The notes beneath the pieces were generated by a model that was given only the letters and a program-made list of their open reading frames with translations, searched no databases and was not told where the DNA came from. Below are positions 7,748-16,677 of a stretch of 64,000 nucleotides of DNA, in pieces; position 1 is the stretch's first letter, and each line of letters opens with the position of its first letter. The position numbers and the translations under genes were made by a program. This DNA comes from Marinomonas mediterranea MMB-1 (GTDB lineage: Bacteria > Pseudomonadota > Gammaproteobacteria > Pseudomonadales > Marinomonadaceae). The stretch spans positions 3,100,001 through 3,164,000 of the forward strand of contig NC_015276.1 of the NCBI RefSeq assembly GCF_000192865.1, written 5' to 3'.

Positions 7748-9463
7748 ATGATCAAAAACATTTTAGGCGTATTCTTATTAAGCATATTACTTTCAGGTTG
7801 TCAGGGGCTCGTCAAAAAAGGCAACGATACAACCGAAAGCGAGCTGGCTAACGCGGAATCAAACACCGCAACGTCTGAAATAAACAATGCCAATATAGGT
7901 GGCACGGATACCGAAGCAGAAGGCTTGATTGACAGCGTTCCAACGGTCGCAGACAAGTCTGGCCCTGAAAGCGAAACTGAACAACAGGTTGACAAAGAAA
8001 CCTCTCAACAACCTGAAGTTGCCGTAGAGCCAGCTAAGCCACTGCCTCCCAAAGACATTTGGGAGCGTATCCGAGCAGGATACGAACTTAACCTTGATGT
8101 TGATGAACCACGCCTTCGCTCACAACTTCGTTGGTACAGCTCACACCCCAATTATCTAACTCGCGTTTCAAAACGTGGCGAGCGTTATCTTTATTTCATC
8201 GTCGAAGAATTGGAAAAAGCCAATCTACCATTGGAAATTGCGCTTCTTCCGATTGTTGAAAGTGGGTTCGACCCATTTGGCTACAGCCATGGCCGAGCAT
8301 CAGGCCCTTGGCAATTTATTCCATCAACAGGTCAAATCTATGGCCTTGACCAAAACTGGTGGTACGACGGTCGACGCGACATAACCTTGTCGACAAAAGC
8401 AGCAATCGCTTACTTAACTAAGCTAAGCCGAATGTTTGATGGCAACTGGTTACACGCACTAGCGTCTTATAACTCCGGTGAAGGCACCGTCATGCGTGCC
8501 ATTCGTAAAAACAAAAAAGCAGGCAAACCGACTGATTTTTGGTCTCTCGACCTACCAAAAGAAACACGAGCCTACGTACCGAAACTACTGGCTCTCGCTA
8601 AGATCATTAAAGACCCTAAAAAATACAGCTATGAAACGTACTTCATCGCCAATAAGCCGTACTTTGAAGAGGTTAACATTGGCGGCCAGATTGATTTAGC
8701 GCAAGCCGCTAACATGGCTGACATTAGCATCGACGAGATCTATCTGCTGAACCCAGGATTCAACCAATGGGCCACTGCTCCAGACGGACCTCATCGATTA
8801 TTGGTGCCTATTTCGAAAGCAAAAGAGTTCCGAACAAAACTGGCTTCGATTACCCCTAAAGACCGCGTTACATGGGTTCGTTATACCGTAAAAGCCGGTG
8901 ATAACCTGCTAGGCGTTGCCAAATCCCACAATACGACCGTAGACGTCTTGCAGGATGTAAACAAAATTTCATCGTCACTTATCCGCGTTGGTCAGCAATT
9001 GATGATTCCTGTCGCGGGTAATAAGATCGAAAGCTATACATTGAGCTCTCATCAACGACTGCTTACTAAGCAATCTCGATCGCCTTCTAGAAGCAGAACA
9101 AAGCTTAACTATACCGTTCAAGCTGGCGACAGTTTGTGGAAGATAGCAAAACAGTACAACACAGATTCTAAGACGCTCGCGCGCTGGAACAGCATGGGAC
9201 TAGGCGACCCACTTCACCCCGGTAAACGACTTGTCGTTTGGGTAAAAGCGAGCAACAAGGCGACCGCTAAAACCAACGGTCGTAAGAGTGTCATTAAGAA
9301 AGTTGTGTACACACTGCGCTCAGGCGACTCTCTTGCACGTGTCGCAAGCAAGTTCAAAGTGTCTTTAAATGATATCCGCAAATGGAACCCGAAGGTTTCC
9401 TCTAAAAAGTACGTACAGCCTGGCGATAAGGTGACGCTACTGGTGAACGTCGTTGGTGGGTAA
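7748..9463 (+). CDS. mltD: membrane-bound lytic murein transglycosylase D
   Basis: Cleaves the peptidoglycan glycan strand between MurNAc and GlcNAc, forming 1,6-anhydroMurNAc. I prefer the ATG at 7748 over an in-frame GTG at 7739 because it gives a standard lipoprotein signal ending in LLSGC. A low-complexity acidic linker follows (to about residue 100), then the transglycosylase domain with catalytic Glu in 'LLPIVESGFDPF' and 'SGPWQFIPSTGQIYGL' (about residues 175-205). Three LysM peptidoglycan-binding repeats occupy the C-terminus, each beginning like 'YTVKAGDNL', 'YTVQAGDSL' and 'YTLRSGDSL'. Total about 571 residues. Its position beside gloB is conserved in Escherichia coli. Confidence 0.93.
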   Translation: MIKNILGVFLLSILLSGCQGLVKKGNDTTESELANAESNTATSEINNANIGGTDTEAEGLIDSVPTVADKSGPESETEQQVDKETSQQPEVAVEPAKPLPPKDIWERIRAGYELNLDVDEPRLRSQLRWYSSHPNYLTRVSKRGERYLYFIVEELEKANLPLEIALLPIVESGFDPFGYSHGRASGPWQFIPSTGQIYGLDQNWWYDGRRDITLSTKAAIAYLTKLSRMFDGNWLHALASYNSGEGTVMRAIRKNKKAGKPTDFWSLDLPKETRAYVPKLLALAKIIKDPKKYSYETYFIANKPYFEEVNIGGQIDLAQAANMADISIDEIYLLNPGFNQWATAPDGPHRLLVPISKAKEFRTKLASITPKDRVTWVRYTVKAGDNLLGVAKSHNTTVDVLQDVNKISSSLIRVGQQLMIPVAGNKIESYTLSSHQRLLTKQSRSPSRSRTKLNYTVQAGDSLWKIAKQYNTDSKTLARWNSMGLGDPLHPGKRLVVWVKASNKATAKTNGRKSVIKKVVYTLRSGDSLARVASKFKVSLNDIRKWNPKVSSKKYVQPGDKVTLLVNVVGG

Positions 9464-9490
9464 AAGTCGCTAGAGCGATAAATAAGAGCA

Positions 9491-9531
9491 CTTATTAGGG
9501 CGGCTTACATGAAGCAAGCAGCCCTAATAAG
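9491..9531. terminator. hairpin between convergent mltD and LysR gene
   Basis: cttattagggc at 9491-9501 pairs perfectly with gccctaataag at 9521-9531, enclosing a small inner stem-loop (gctt/aagc). It lies between the mltD stop and the stop of the convergent LysR gene, so it can act as a two-way terminator, although no T-run follows on the plus strand. Confidence 0.55.
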
Positions 9532-9558
9532 GCCAAAGCAGCCAAGCAGCACATCCGC

Positions 9559-10479
9559 CTACTTTTTACTTGCCTCAATATCCGCAACAACGTTTTCTTT
9601 TCGAGTTTCTTCCATCAACCATTCCTTAAACGCAGCCATCGCAGGTGTTACCGCGCGACGTTTTTCGTACACTAAGTAGAAGGAACGATTGGTTCTTAAA
9701 TGATGATCGAACAGTAAAATCAGCTCACCCGATTTAATCTCTTCACTCAATAGCCCTGAGTCAGCAAGCGAAATCCCTAGCCCCTGAGCCGCAGCACCTG
9801 CGGTCAATGAACCACTTGATAACATCAGACCACGACGGAAAAACTTAGGATCAACGTCATTTTGCTTTAACCAATCATGCCACTCATCTCTGCGCTTACT
9901 GACGTGCAGCAAAGGATAAAAACGCATGTCTTCTGGCGTGTTGATTGGTTGATTCGGTTTAATGAGTTTTGGACTGCATACGGGTGCAAGTGAAATAGGT
10001 CGAAGGTAATGCACTTCGAGATCGTCCCATTCACCATTGCCGAAATAAATCGCCATGTCGATGTCTGAATTAGAGAGGCCAACCGCACCCATCGACGAGG
10101 TGATCTCCAATTCAATATCTGGATATTGAGCCTGAAACGATTCCATTCTCGGCATGAGCCAACGAGTCAAAAAGGCAGGCGCTACGGCAAGGCTCAGGTA
10201 ACCGCCCTTTTGCGCACTCTTTAAATCGGCGGTCGCGCTTTCTAATTGCTCGAAGATGCTTTTAATTGGACCAATATACTGTTCTCCAGCTTCGGTCAAA
10301 ATAACTTTTCGCTTCGTGCGCCTAAAAAGCTCAATCCCCAAAAAGCTCTCCAACCCTTTAATTTGGTGGCTAATTGCGGAAGGTGTCACGTTTAGCTCGT
10401 TCGCAGCACGATTAAAGCTTCCGTGACGTGCAGCCGATTCGAAGCATTTAAGTGAATTTAACGGGGGCAAACGATTAAT
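9559..10479 (-). CDS. LysR-family regulator of the GcvA type (probable AUU start)
   Basis: DNA-binding transcription regulator of about 306 residues. The N-terminal winged helix-turn-helix 'SFNRAANELNVTPSAISHQIKGLE' and the opening RLPPLNSLKCFESAARHG are typical of the GcvA/AmpR subgroup; the rest is the periplasmic-binding-like effector domain. A TTG at 10470 would be the first standard start, but it corresponds to the Leu of the conserved RLPPLN opening and lies 17 bases after the AAGGAG ribosome site (10488-10493). An ATT at 10477-10479 lies 8 bases from that site and restores 'MNRLPPLN', so I place the start there. A TAA just upstream excludes longer forms. Effector and targets unknown. 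Confidence 0.85.
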   Translation of the reverse strand: MNRLPPLNSLKCFESAARHGSFNRAANELNVTPSAISHQIKGLESFLGIELFRRTKRKVILTEAGEQYIGPIKSIFEQLESATADLKSAQKGGYLSLAVAPAFLTRWLMPRMESFQAQYPDIELEITSSMGAVGLSNSDIDMAIYFGNGEWDDLEVHYLRPISLAPVCSPKLIKPNQPINTPEDMRFYPLLHVSKRRDEWHDWLKQNDVDPKFFRRGLMLSSGSLTAGAAAQGLGISLADSGLLSEEIKSGELILLFDHHLRTNRSFYLVYEKRRAVTPAMAAFKEWLMEETRKENVVADIEASKK

Positions 10480-10594
10480 AAACGTAACTCCTTAATGCGC
10501 ATAACAAGACAAAATTGAAACAACATAATTCAATACAATTTGAATTGAGTATAGCTCACTTCACAATACAGGTACTTAGATTGAGAAAATTGGG

Positions 10595-11935
10595 CTAACT
10601 CTCATCATTATCGGCTGGATTGAGTTTTTTCTTAGGTAATTTAAACGGTTCAAAACCATCTTGACGATTATCATGCACGACGGTTTTTGATGACTTACGC
10701 TTAGCCTGACGGTTATCTGCTTTTTTAGGCTTCGCTTTTTGCCCTTTCCTATTCGCCGCTTTCGCCCCCGTTTTCTTCGCTTTTAATCCTTTAAAGCTTG
10801 GCTCCAAGCCTTCGACCTGCTCGGTCGTAAATTGTATTTTTAGGAACTCCTCAACCGCTTTAAAGTTGTACCAGTCTTTTGGCCCAACAAAGGTATAGGC
10901 GTCGCCCTTAAAGCCAGCACGACCTGTTCGACCGGTGCGGTGCACAAACTCTTCAGCGGGGTTTGGCACATCAAAGTTAAAGACATGCGATACCGCGGCG
11001 ATGTCTAAACCACGAGAGGCAATGTCGGTGCTCACTAAGATTTGAAACTTACCACGAGAGAAGTTTTCCATGACGCTATTACGAGCGCTTTGGCTTAAAT
11101 CGCCACTCAGCGCTTCTGAGGTATAGCCCCAGGATGTGACCAATTCAGACAAACGCACGGTATCTTGTTTGGTCGCGGTGAACACGATGCCTTGCTTTAA
11201 TTCAGCATTAGACACAAGGTGCTTCAGCAACGCTTCTTTGTGATCTAAGTGATCACACAAGAATACGTGTTGAGAAATATCTTGGTGTTGATCGGTACCA
11301 TGACCCACAGCAACACGAGAAGGCTCTCGTAATAGCTCTTCTGCAATCACACTCACGTCGGTGTTATCCAATGTTGCAGAGAAGAAAAGTGTTTGACGCT
11401 GACGATGGCTTGCGGCGTTATTGATTGCGCGCATTGAATCCGCAAAACCTAGATCCAACATACGATCTGCTTCATCCAAGATCAGCAGCTCAGTCCCTTC
11501 AAGGTACAAGTGTCGTTTTTCAAGATGATCCGTTAATCGTCCTGGCGTCCCTACGACAAAATGTGGGTCTTTTTGCAAGGCTTTGTGCTGGTCGTTAAAG
11601 TTTTCGCCCCCTAAAATAAGCGCGGAGGTTAAACGACTACCAGCAAGTAAGGTGCGAAGTTGTCCGTAAACTTGCTTTGCCAATTCACGAGTAGGCACTA
11701 AAACCACAACACGCGGGTCACGGCGTGATAAGGCCTTACGCTGATACACTCGGTTTATCGCAGGTAATAGATAAGCAAATGTCTTACCTGACCCCGTTTT
11801 GGAAGACGCCAACAAGTCTCTGCCTGCAATTGCTTCCGGTATGGCGCACTCCTGAATTTGCGTTGGAGTATCGTAGCCAAAGTGCTCAAGTGAGCGCATT
11901 AAACGGGTATCTAAACCGAAATCTTTAAAAAGCAA
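10595..11935 (-). CDS. DEAD-box ATP-dependent RNA helicase
   Basis: RNA helicase of 446 residues. Q motif 'YDTPTQIQECAIP' near residue 20, Walker A 'SSKTGSGKT' near residue 44, 'PTRELAKQ', 'GTPGRLTDHL', DEAD box 'LILDEADRMLDLGF' near residue 150, 'FFSATL', and in the second RecA domain 'STDIASRGLD' and 'HRTGRTGRAG'. After about residue 375 comes a lysine-rich low-complexity tail, as in RhlE/SrmB-type helicases that bind rRNA nonspecifically. The start is a TTG 9 bases after an AGAGGA ribosome site; no ATG fits. Probably ribosome assembly or RNA turnover; subgroup uncertain. Confidence 0.88.
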   Translation of the reverse strand: MLFKDFGLDTRLMRSLEHFGYDTPTQIQECAIPEAIAGRDLLASSKTGSGKTFAYLLPAINRVYQRKALSRRDPRVVVLVPTRELAKQVYGQLRTLLAGSRLTSALILGGENFNDQHKALQKDPHFVVGTPGRLTDHLEKRHLYLEGTELLILDEADRMLDLGFADSMRAINNAASHRQRQTLFFSATLDNTDVSVIAEELLREPSRVAVGHGTDQHQDISQHVFLCDHLDHKEALLKHLVSNAELKQGIVFTATKQDTVRLSELVTSWGYTSEALSGDLSQSARNSVMENFSRGKFQILVSTDIASRGLDIAAVSHVFNFDVPNPAEEFVHRTGRTGRAGFKGDAYTFVGPKDWYNFKAVEEFLKIQFTTEQVEGLEPSFKGLKAKKTGAKAANRKGQKAKPKKADNRQAKRKSSKTVVHDNRQDGFEPFKLPKKKLNPADNDES

Positions 11936-12049
11936 ACAGGTATTCCTCTAAATTCAGTTGCAAAGGTAGATTTCTAAACGCAACTGGGTTCATATATTGG
12001 GTCGATATCAAGGAAACTGCGGATAAATTTCCTTGGCCGTAAGTATACC

Positions 12050-12592
12050 TTAGCTTCTGCCTATACAGTAGCGCTTGCCTGCGCTTTCAACCCACCAGCT
12101 CGTTTGATCGTCTTCAATCTCTTCTATTGCATGGTTATTAGCCAAATCATAGAACACATTTCGATGGAGGCTCGCACGCATACCATGACGCATCGTTGCA
12201 TAGGGACAAAACTCACCGTCACATTCATGCAATTCAAGGTCGGTATCGATACCGAGCTGTAAGCAATCATTGGTCGACGTTATCATCCTAAAGTAAGGAC
12301 GCCCACTTGCGGGTCTTACCCAGTCGCATTGAGTAATCAGAAACGGGACGTCTTCGACTTGAATTCGGACTTTTTCATGTGGCGTTACTAGAAAATATTC
12401 TGACTGATCGAACCACAACACTCGACTAAATAAGGTGACCAACTTCTCGCGCTTAATCTTGCCACCTTCGTGAACCCAGTCTCCATTACGCTTGATCACT
12501 AAATCCATATCACCACAAAACGCCGGTTTCCATTGATCAACTGGTGGATACCCGTCGGTTTCTGAAATCATATCTAAATTAATTGACGCCAT
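12050..12592 (-). CDS. DUF1285 family protein
   Basis: A conserved protein of unknown function, about 180 residues. The opening 'GYPPVDQWKPAFCGDMDLVIKRNGDWVHEGGKI' pattern and 'LVTLFSRVLWFD...YFLVTPHEKVRIQVEDVPF' are typical of DUF1285 (PF06938), common in gamma- and alphaproteobacteria. I chose the ATG at 12592 over one at 12622 because AAGAGAA lies at proper distance upstream and the protein then begins 'MASINLDM'. It stands alone between the helicase gene and the divergent MTHFR-like gene. Confidence 0.78.
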   Translation of the reverse strand: MASINLDMISETDGYPPVDQWKPAFCGDMDLVIKRNGDWVHEGGKIKREKLVTLFSRVLWFDQSEYFLVTPHEKVRIQVEDVPFLITQCDWVRPASGRPYFRMITSTNDCLQLGIDTDLELHECDGEFCPYATMRHGMRASLHRNVFYDLANNHAIEEIEDDQTSWWVESAGKRYCIGRS

Positions 12593-12792
12593 TTTATTCT
12601 CTTTTGATTGCGTTATTTCCACATTGGCACTTTATCTAATTAGGATGTCTCACTTTAACATTAGTATTTATCAAGTTAATAATATCAACCTGAAATAAAT
12701 TCACTGATACACTAATGCCATCAGATACACATATAGCTGAGTGGACACTATATTACCAAAGCCGCTCACACATAAAATAAAAGAGCACTATC

Positions 12793-13749
12793 ATGACTAC
12801 TGAGCTAGCAAGCAAATTTCAAGATCCAACTCGCGGCGTTTACTTTATCGGTACGACTCCGCCGAAACTTTCAACAGAAGAAGACAAGCTGCAAGAAATC
12901 AGCGCTAAGCTTCTAGGGCGCCTTTCGGAACTTGAATACGACGGAATGATTGTTTATGACATTCAAGATGAAAGCAGTCGTATTGCTAAACCTCGCCCTT
13001 TCCCATTCATGGAAACTCATGATCCGCGTGCTTGGTCAAAACGTTTAAGCAAATTGTCTGAAAGACCTGTCATTACTTATAAAAGCGTTGCAGCTCGCAG
13101 TAAAGCAGAGTTCAGCAACTGGCTTGATGAAGCTTGGAACGTTTATGGTATTCGCGATTTAGTGCTTGTTGGTGCGCCGTCGTCTGACGGTCAAATTTCG
13201 CTACCTCTACCGCAAGCCTACGAGGCGCTCGAAAATGCACCTCAACCGTTCAACCTTGGCGGTGTTACGATTGCAGAACGCCATGCTAAGAAAGGCGATG
13301 AGCACAAACGCTTGCTGAAAAAGTCTGAATCAGGTTGTGATTTCTTTGTCTCTCAAGCCGTGTATAACCCGCAAGCTACGATCGACCTGATTAGTCAGTA
13401 CGCTCGTAGCTGCAAAGAGCAAGACATCACTCCTAAGCGCATTATTTTGACCTTTACACCCTGTGGTAGCACAAAAACATTGGAGTTTATGGAATGGCTT
13501 GGTATCTCTGTTCCTGACGCGACCAAGCACCGCATTCTGGACGCCAAAAAACCACTAGAAGAGTCCATTCGAATTTGTCGTGCTGCATTAGAACAAATTA
13601 TCGAGACGGCTCTGCCGCTTGGTGTGCCATTAGGCTTAAACATCGAAAGTTTGACAAACCGAAAGGAAGAAATTGACGCATCTATTCGTCTTTATAAACT
13701 ACTTAAAGCAACGCTTGACCTCAAGCTTGCGGAACAACAAATCAAATAA
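12793..13749 (+). CDS. methylenetetrahydrofolate reductase-like protein
   Basis: A 318-residue TIM-barrel protein of the MTHFR superfamily. The pattern of 'DGMIVYDIQDESSR' near residue 50, 'DLVLVGAPSSDG' near residue 120, 'GGVTIAERHAKKGDEHKRLLKKSESGCDFFVSQAVYN' (about 158-195) and 'IILTFTPCGSTKTLEFMEWLG' (about 215-235) matches the MetF fold, but the protein is diverged from canonical MetF and may act on another folate or need not be flavin-dependent in the same way. It overlaps the following, opposite-strand glycosyltransferase gene by 8 bases at the 3' ends. Confidence 0.7.
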   Translation: MTTELASKFQDPTRGVYFIGTTPPKLSTEEDKLQEISAKLLGRLSELEYDGMIVYDIQDESSRIAKPRPFPFMETHDPRAWSKRLSKLSERPVITYKSVAARSKAEFSNWLDEAWNVYGIRDLVLVGAPSSDGQISLPLPQAYEALENAPQPFNLGGVTIAERHAKKGDEHKRLLKKSESGCDFFVSQAVYNPQATIDLISQYARSCKEQDITPKRIILTFTPCGSTKTLEFMEWLGISVPDATKHRILDAKKPLEESIRICRAALEQIIETALPLGVPLGLNIESLTNRKEEIDASIRLYKLLKATLDLKLAEQQIK

Positions 13750-14758
13750 GCTGACTAAGCTGCTCTAACACTACGTCTTCTTGAATATACTGCATGGCCT
13801 TCGGGTCATGCACTCTTGTCGCCCAAGGCAGCTCGGATACGGCCTTACCATATTCTTTTTCTGCCAATGTTTCATAAACACTGACCACCCTCTCTAAATC
13901 TCGATAAGGCCCTGTCCGTCTAGGATTTGAATGCGCATACAACCCCAATACTGGCGTGCCGACTAAGGTAGCCATATGAGCAGGCCCCGTATCTGGACTG
14001 ATAACAAGCTTAGCATCGCGCAATACCGACATCATTTCTGGTAAATTAGTCTGTCCCGTTAAGTTGATCACGCCCTCAGCCATCAAACGGCCTGCCAGCG
14101 CTTTCTCCTTTGCGCTTGGGCCTCCGGTTAGCACAACCGCGAGTTTTTTCTCTCGTAAGTAACGAATGACTGACTGATAGCCCTCGAACGTCCAATTGCG
14201 CTCTGCTTTTGAGGCACTGGGGTTCAATACGACGTATTCGTCGGGAAGCGGTGACTCTGTAGGAGACGTAGGCAAGTCCAAAGGGCATGGAATCAGGGGC
14301 GTCTCAATCCCCAAAGGCGCGGCAATGGATAACAAACTGTCTAAAACATGAGCGCCTTTCGGCTCATCAGCCCATTCATTCACAAACCAATGCTGCTTCT
14401 CTCTTGAGAAAGCCTTTGAAAAGCCAATTCTTCGTCGCACGCGAACCATACGCGTTAACAAACTTGCTCGTAAAGACCACTGCATGTGCAACAAGATATC
14501 GTAATAATTTGCTTTCAGCGATTGTCTCAGTGCTAACATGCCTTTTAAACCTGACTTTTTATCGTATATAACGACATTAACCTTAGGCAATAAACGCACC
14601 AAATTGGCTTCAAGTGGTGACGTTATCCACGTGATTTCAGCGTGGGGGTAACGTTCCTGAAGACGAGCAACGACAGCCATCGCGTGGCACACGTCGCCTA
14701 TAGCCGAGAGTCGTACGACTAAAATGCGTTGAATCGATTTATCAGGCTGGTTTTGCAT
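13742..14758 (-). CDS. glycosyltransferase family 9 (heptosyltransferase-like)
   Basis: Likely transfers heptose or a related sugar onto the lipopolysaccharide inner core from an ADP-sugar. The 338-residue protein opens 'ILVVRLSAIGDVCHAMAVVARL', the GT9 N-terminal signature, and carries 'YVVLNPSASKAERNWTFEGYQSVI' near residue 160, 'VVLTGGPSAKEKALAGRL' and 'KLVISPDTGPAHMATLVGTPVLGLYAHSNP' (about 250-280), the nucleotide-sugar site. It is divergent from kdkA, so the two core-modifying genes share a promoter region. Confidence 0.87.
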   Translation of the reverse strand: MQNQPDKSIQRILVVRLSAIGDVCHAMAVVARLQERYPHAEITWITSPLEANLVRLLPKVNVVIYDKKSGLKGMLALRQSLKANYYDILLHMQWSLRASLLTRMVRVRRRIGFSKAFSREKQHWFVNEWADEPKGAHVLDSLLSIAAPLGIETPLIPCPLDLPTSPTESPLPDEYVVLNPSASKAERNWTFEGYQSVIRYLREKKLAVVLTGGPSAKEKALAGRLMAEGVINLTGQTNLPEMMSVLRDAKLVISPDTGPAHMATLVGTPVLGLYAHSNPRRTGPYRDLERVVSVYETLAEKEYGKAVSELPWATRVHDPKAMQYIQEDVVLEQLSQLI

Positions 14759-14897
14759 GTCACTCTTTATACTGATTAAAATTGGCGGACATTATAGAAT
14801 ATCCACTCTATAATGTGTGCAATCAAGCACTTATAAAACACAATTAGCGCAATTTCAGCGTTTCGAGCCGTATTGCCCTTCCAAGATAAAGAGATCT

Positions 14898-15611
14898 ATG
14901 CCAGTCGCTCAACAGCTCAGCAGTAAAATCACTCTAATGACCAGCCAAGCAAACTTAAATGCGGCGCAAAACTGGTTCGATCCAAATTATTGGAAACGCA
15001 CAAAGCGACTATTAAAAACGGCTTCAGGAAGAGGTGAAGTCTGGTTTATCGACTCCCCCGCTGGCCCAGCCGTTCTCAGAAGATATCGCCGTGGCGGCTT
15101 AATTGCAAAGTTCAATAAATACTGCTTTGTGTTCAGTTCTTTAAAAAGGACTCGGCCGTATAAAGAACTCAATTTGCTCGAATACATGGTCACAAAAGGG
15201 TTAAATGTTCCCACACCTATTGCAGGGCTGTACCGCAAATCAGGCTTACTTTATGAAGCATGGTTGCTGACAAAAACCATCCCTGACGCCGATGATCTCT
15301 TTAATTGGATCTTAGAAGGCAAACACAGCCAATTGGACTGGCGTACGATCGGTCAAGAGATCAAGCGCCTGCATGATTCCGATGTGTTTCACTCAGATTT
15401 GAACTGCCATAACATTATGATAGATTCAAAACATAAAGTATGGATTATCGATTTTGATAAGTGCGGACAACGCAATATGACTCAAAAACTAAGAGATAAT
15501 AATTTAGATCGATTAAAGCGTTCTTTTGAAAAAGAGAAACAAAAACACGCCAATTTCCACGTTGAAGAAGCCAACCTAGAACACCTATTGGACGGTTACA
15601 AAAATGGCTAA
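14898..15611 (+). CDS. kdkA: 3-deoxy-D-manno-octulosonic acid (Kdo) kinase
   Basis: Phosphorylates Kdo in the lipopolysaccharide inner core, a feature of Haemophilus and Vibrio type lipid A with a single Kdo. The kinase-like fold is visible: 'VLRRYRRGGLIAKFNK' near residue 50, and the catalytic loop 'HSDLNCHNIMID' followed by 'VWIIDFDKC' around residues 170-195, as in RIO/KdkA kinases. The ATG at 14898 has AGAGA close upstream and gives 237 residues, about the family length; a GTG at 14817 would add an unlikely extension. It overlaps the next acyltransferase gene by 8 bases. Confidence 0.87.
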   Translation: MPVAQQLSSKITLMTSQANLNAAQNWFDPNYWKRTKRLLKTASGRGEVWFIDSPAGPAVLRRYRRGGLIAKFNKYCFVFSSLKRTRPYKELNLLEYMVTKGLNVPTPIAGLYRKSGLLYEAWLLTKTIPDADDLFNWILEGKHSQLDWRTIGQEIKRLHDSDVFHSDLNCHNIMIDSKHKVWIIDFDKCGQRNMTQKLRDNNLDRLKRSFEKEKQKHANFHVEEANLEHLLDGYKNG

Positions 15612-16524
15612 ATCAACCACACTCAATCAAGGACTACGTGCTTTTATCGCGCCTAAATATTGGCCGACCTGGATCTTTATAGGCATCGCGTACTGCTTGA
15701 GTTTTTTGCCTTGGAAAGTACAACGCACACTCGGAACATACGTTGGCCGCCTGCTGTATAAGCTCGCCCCTAGAAGACGTCGCATCTGCGATGTCAATTT
15801 AGAAATCTGCTACCCCAACATGCCTCTCGATGAACGAAATATACTCTCAAAAAGGCATTTTGAAAGCATAGGTCAAGGTTTGTTTGAAACCATGACCAGT
15901 TGGTTTCGAAACAGCGACCACATTGCGAAACGCACACAGTTCAATGGCGACGAGGTCATCAATGAAGCGCTTGCGGCCGGAAGAGGCTGTTTGTTAGTCG
16001 GCGCTCATTTCTCCCCGATTGATTTATGTGGCATACAGCTTGCGAGACACATTGAAGTCCACCCAATCTACAAGCTGCAAAGCAATAAAGTGATCAATTG
16101 GGTCATGGAGCGCCAAAGACAGCGCGCCTATAAGAAAACCATTGAACGAAGCAACACAAGAGAAATCATCAAGTCACTGAAAGACAATAAGATCGTTTGG
16201 TTCGCAGCGGATCAAGATTACGGCCGAAAAAATTCCGTCTTCGCCCCCTTTTTCAAAAGAGAGTGTGCGACCATTTCTCATGTGGGCCGAATCGCTAAAA
16301 TGAGCAAAGCCCCTATTGTGTTGTATGACTATACACGTACCGAATCAGGTTACGTGCTAACACTCTCACATGTGAAAAATGTTCCGAGCGAGGATGACGT
16401 TACCAATGCTACGCGATTGAATTCATTGTTCGAAGAGATCATTGAACCGAAGAAAGAGCAATACTTCTGGACACACAGACGCTTTAAGAACCAGCCGAAC
16501 CCCGAAGATCCTTCTCCGTACTAA
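15604..16524 (+). CDS. lipid A acyltransferase, LpxL/HtrB family
   Basis: Adds a secondary acyl chain to Kdo-lipid IVA at the inner membrane. The 306-residue protein has an N-terminal hydrophobic segment (about 20-38, 'WIFIGIAYCLSFLPW'), the HX4D catalytic motif in 'GAHFSPIDLCG' near residue 135, 'YKLQSNKVINWVMERQRQR' and 'WFAADQDYGRKNSVFAPFF' near residue 205, all standard for HtrB. The start lies within the end of kdkA, so both are likely translated together, which fits the known dependence of acylation on Kdo. Confidence 0.9.
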   Translation: MAKSTTLNQGLRAFIAPKYWPTWIFIGIAYCLSFLPWKVQRTLGTYVGRLLYKLAPRRRRICDVNLEICYPNMPLDERNILSKRHFESIGQGLFETMTSWFRNSDHIAKRTQFNGDEVINEALAAGRGCLLVGAHFSPIDLCGIQLARHIEVHPIYKLQSNKVINWVMERQRQRAYKKTIERSNTREIIKSLKDNKIVWFAADQDYGRKNSVFAPFFKRECATISHVGRIAKMSKAPIVLYDYTRTESGYVLTLSHVKNVPSEDDVTNATRLNSLFEEIIEPKKEQYFWTHRRFKNQPNPEDPSPY

Positions 16525-16622
16525 TCTTCTTGCTGGCTCTTCACTGAGTATCGCACTCTGTAACGTGAGGAGTGAGTACAGACATTAAGCTCAGAGGCCA
16601 ACACTCCCCCTCACGCCCACAC

Positions 16623-16656
16623 CTCACAGAAGTTCAAAGCTCACAGAAGCTCAAAG
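16623..16656 (+). repeat. 17-bp tandem repeat, two copies
   Basis: ctcacagaagttcaaag (16623-16639) is followed at once by ctcacagaagctcaaag (16640-16656), differing at one base. The repeat lies in the 153-base gap between the convergent LpxL-like and LLM oxidoreductase genes, which otherwise shows no gene. Confidence 0.75.
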
Positions 16657-16677
16657 TTTAAAGTAAAAAACGCGATT

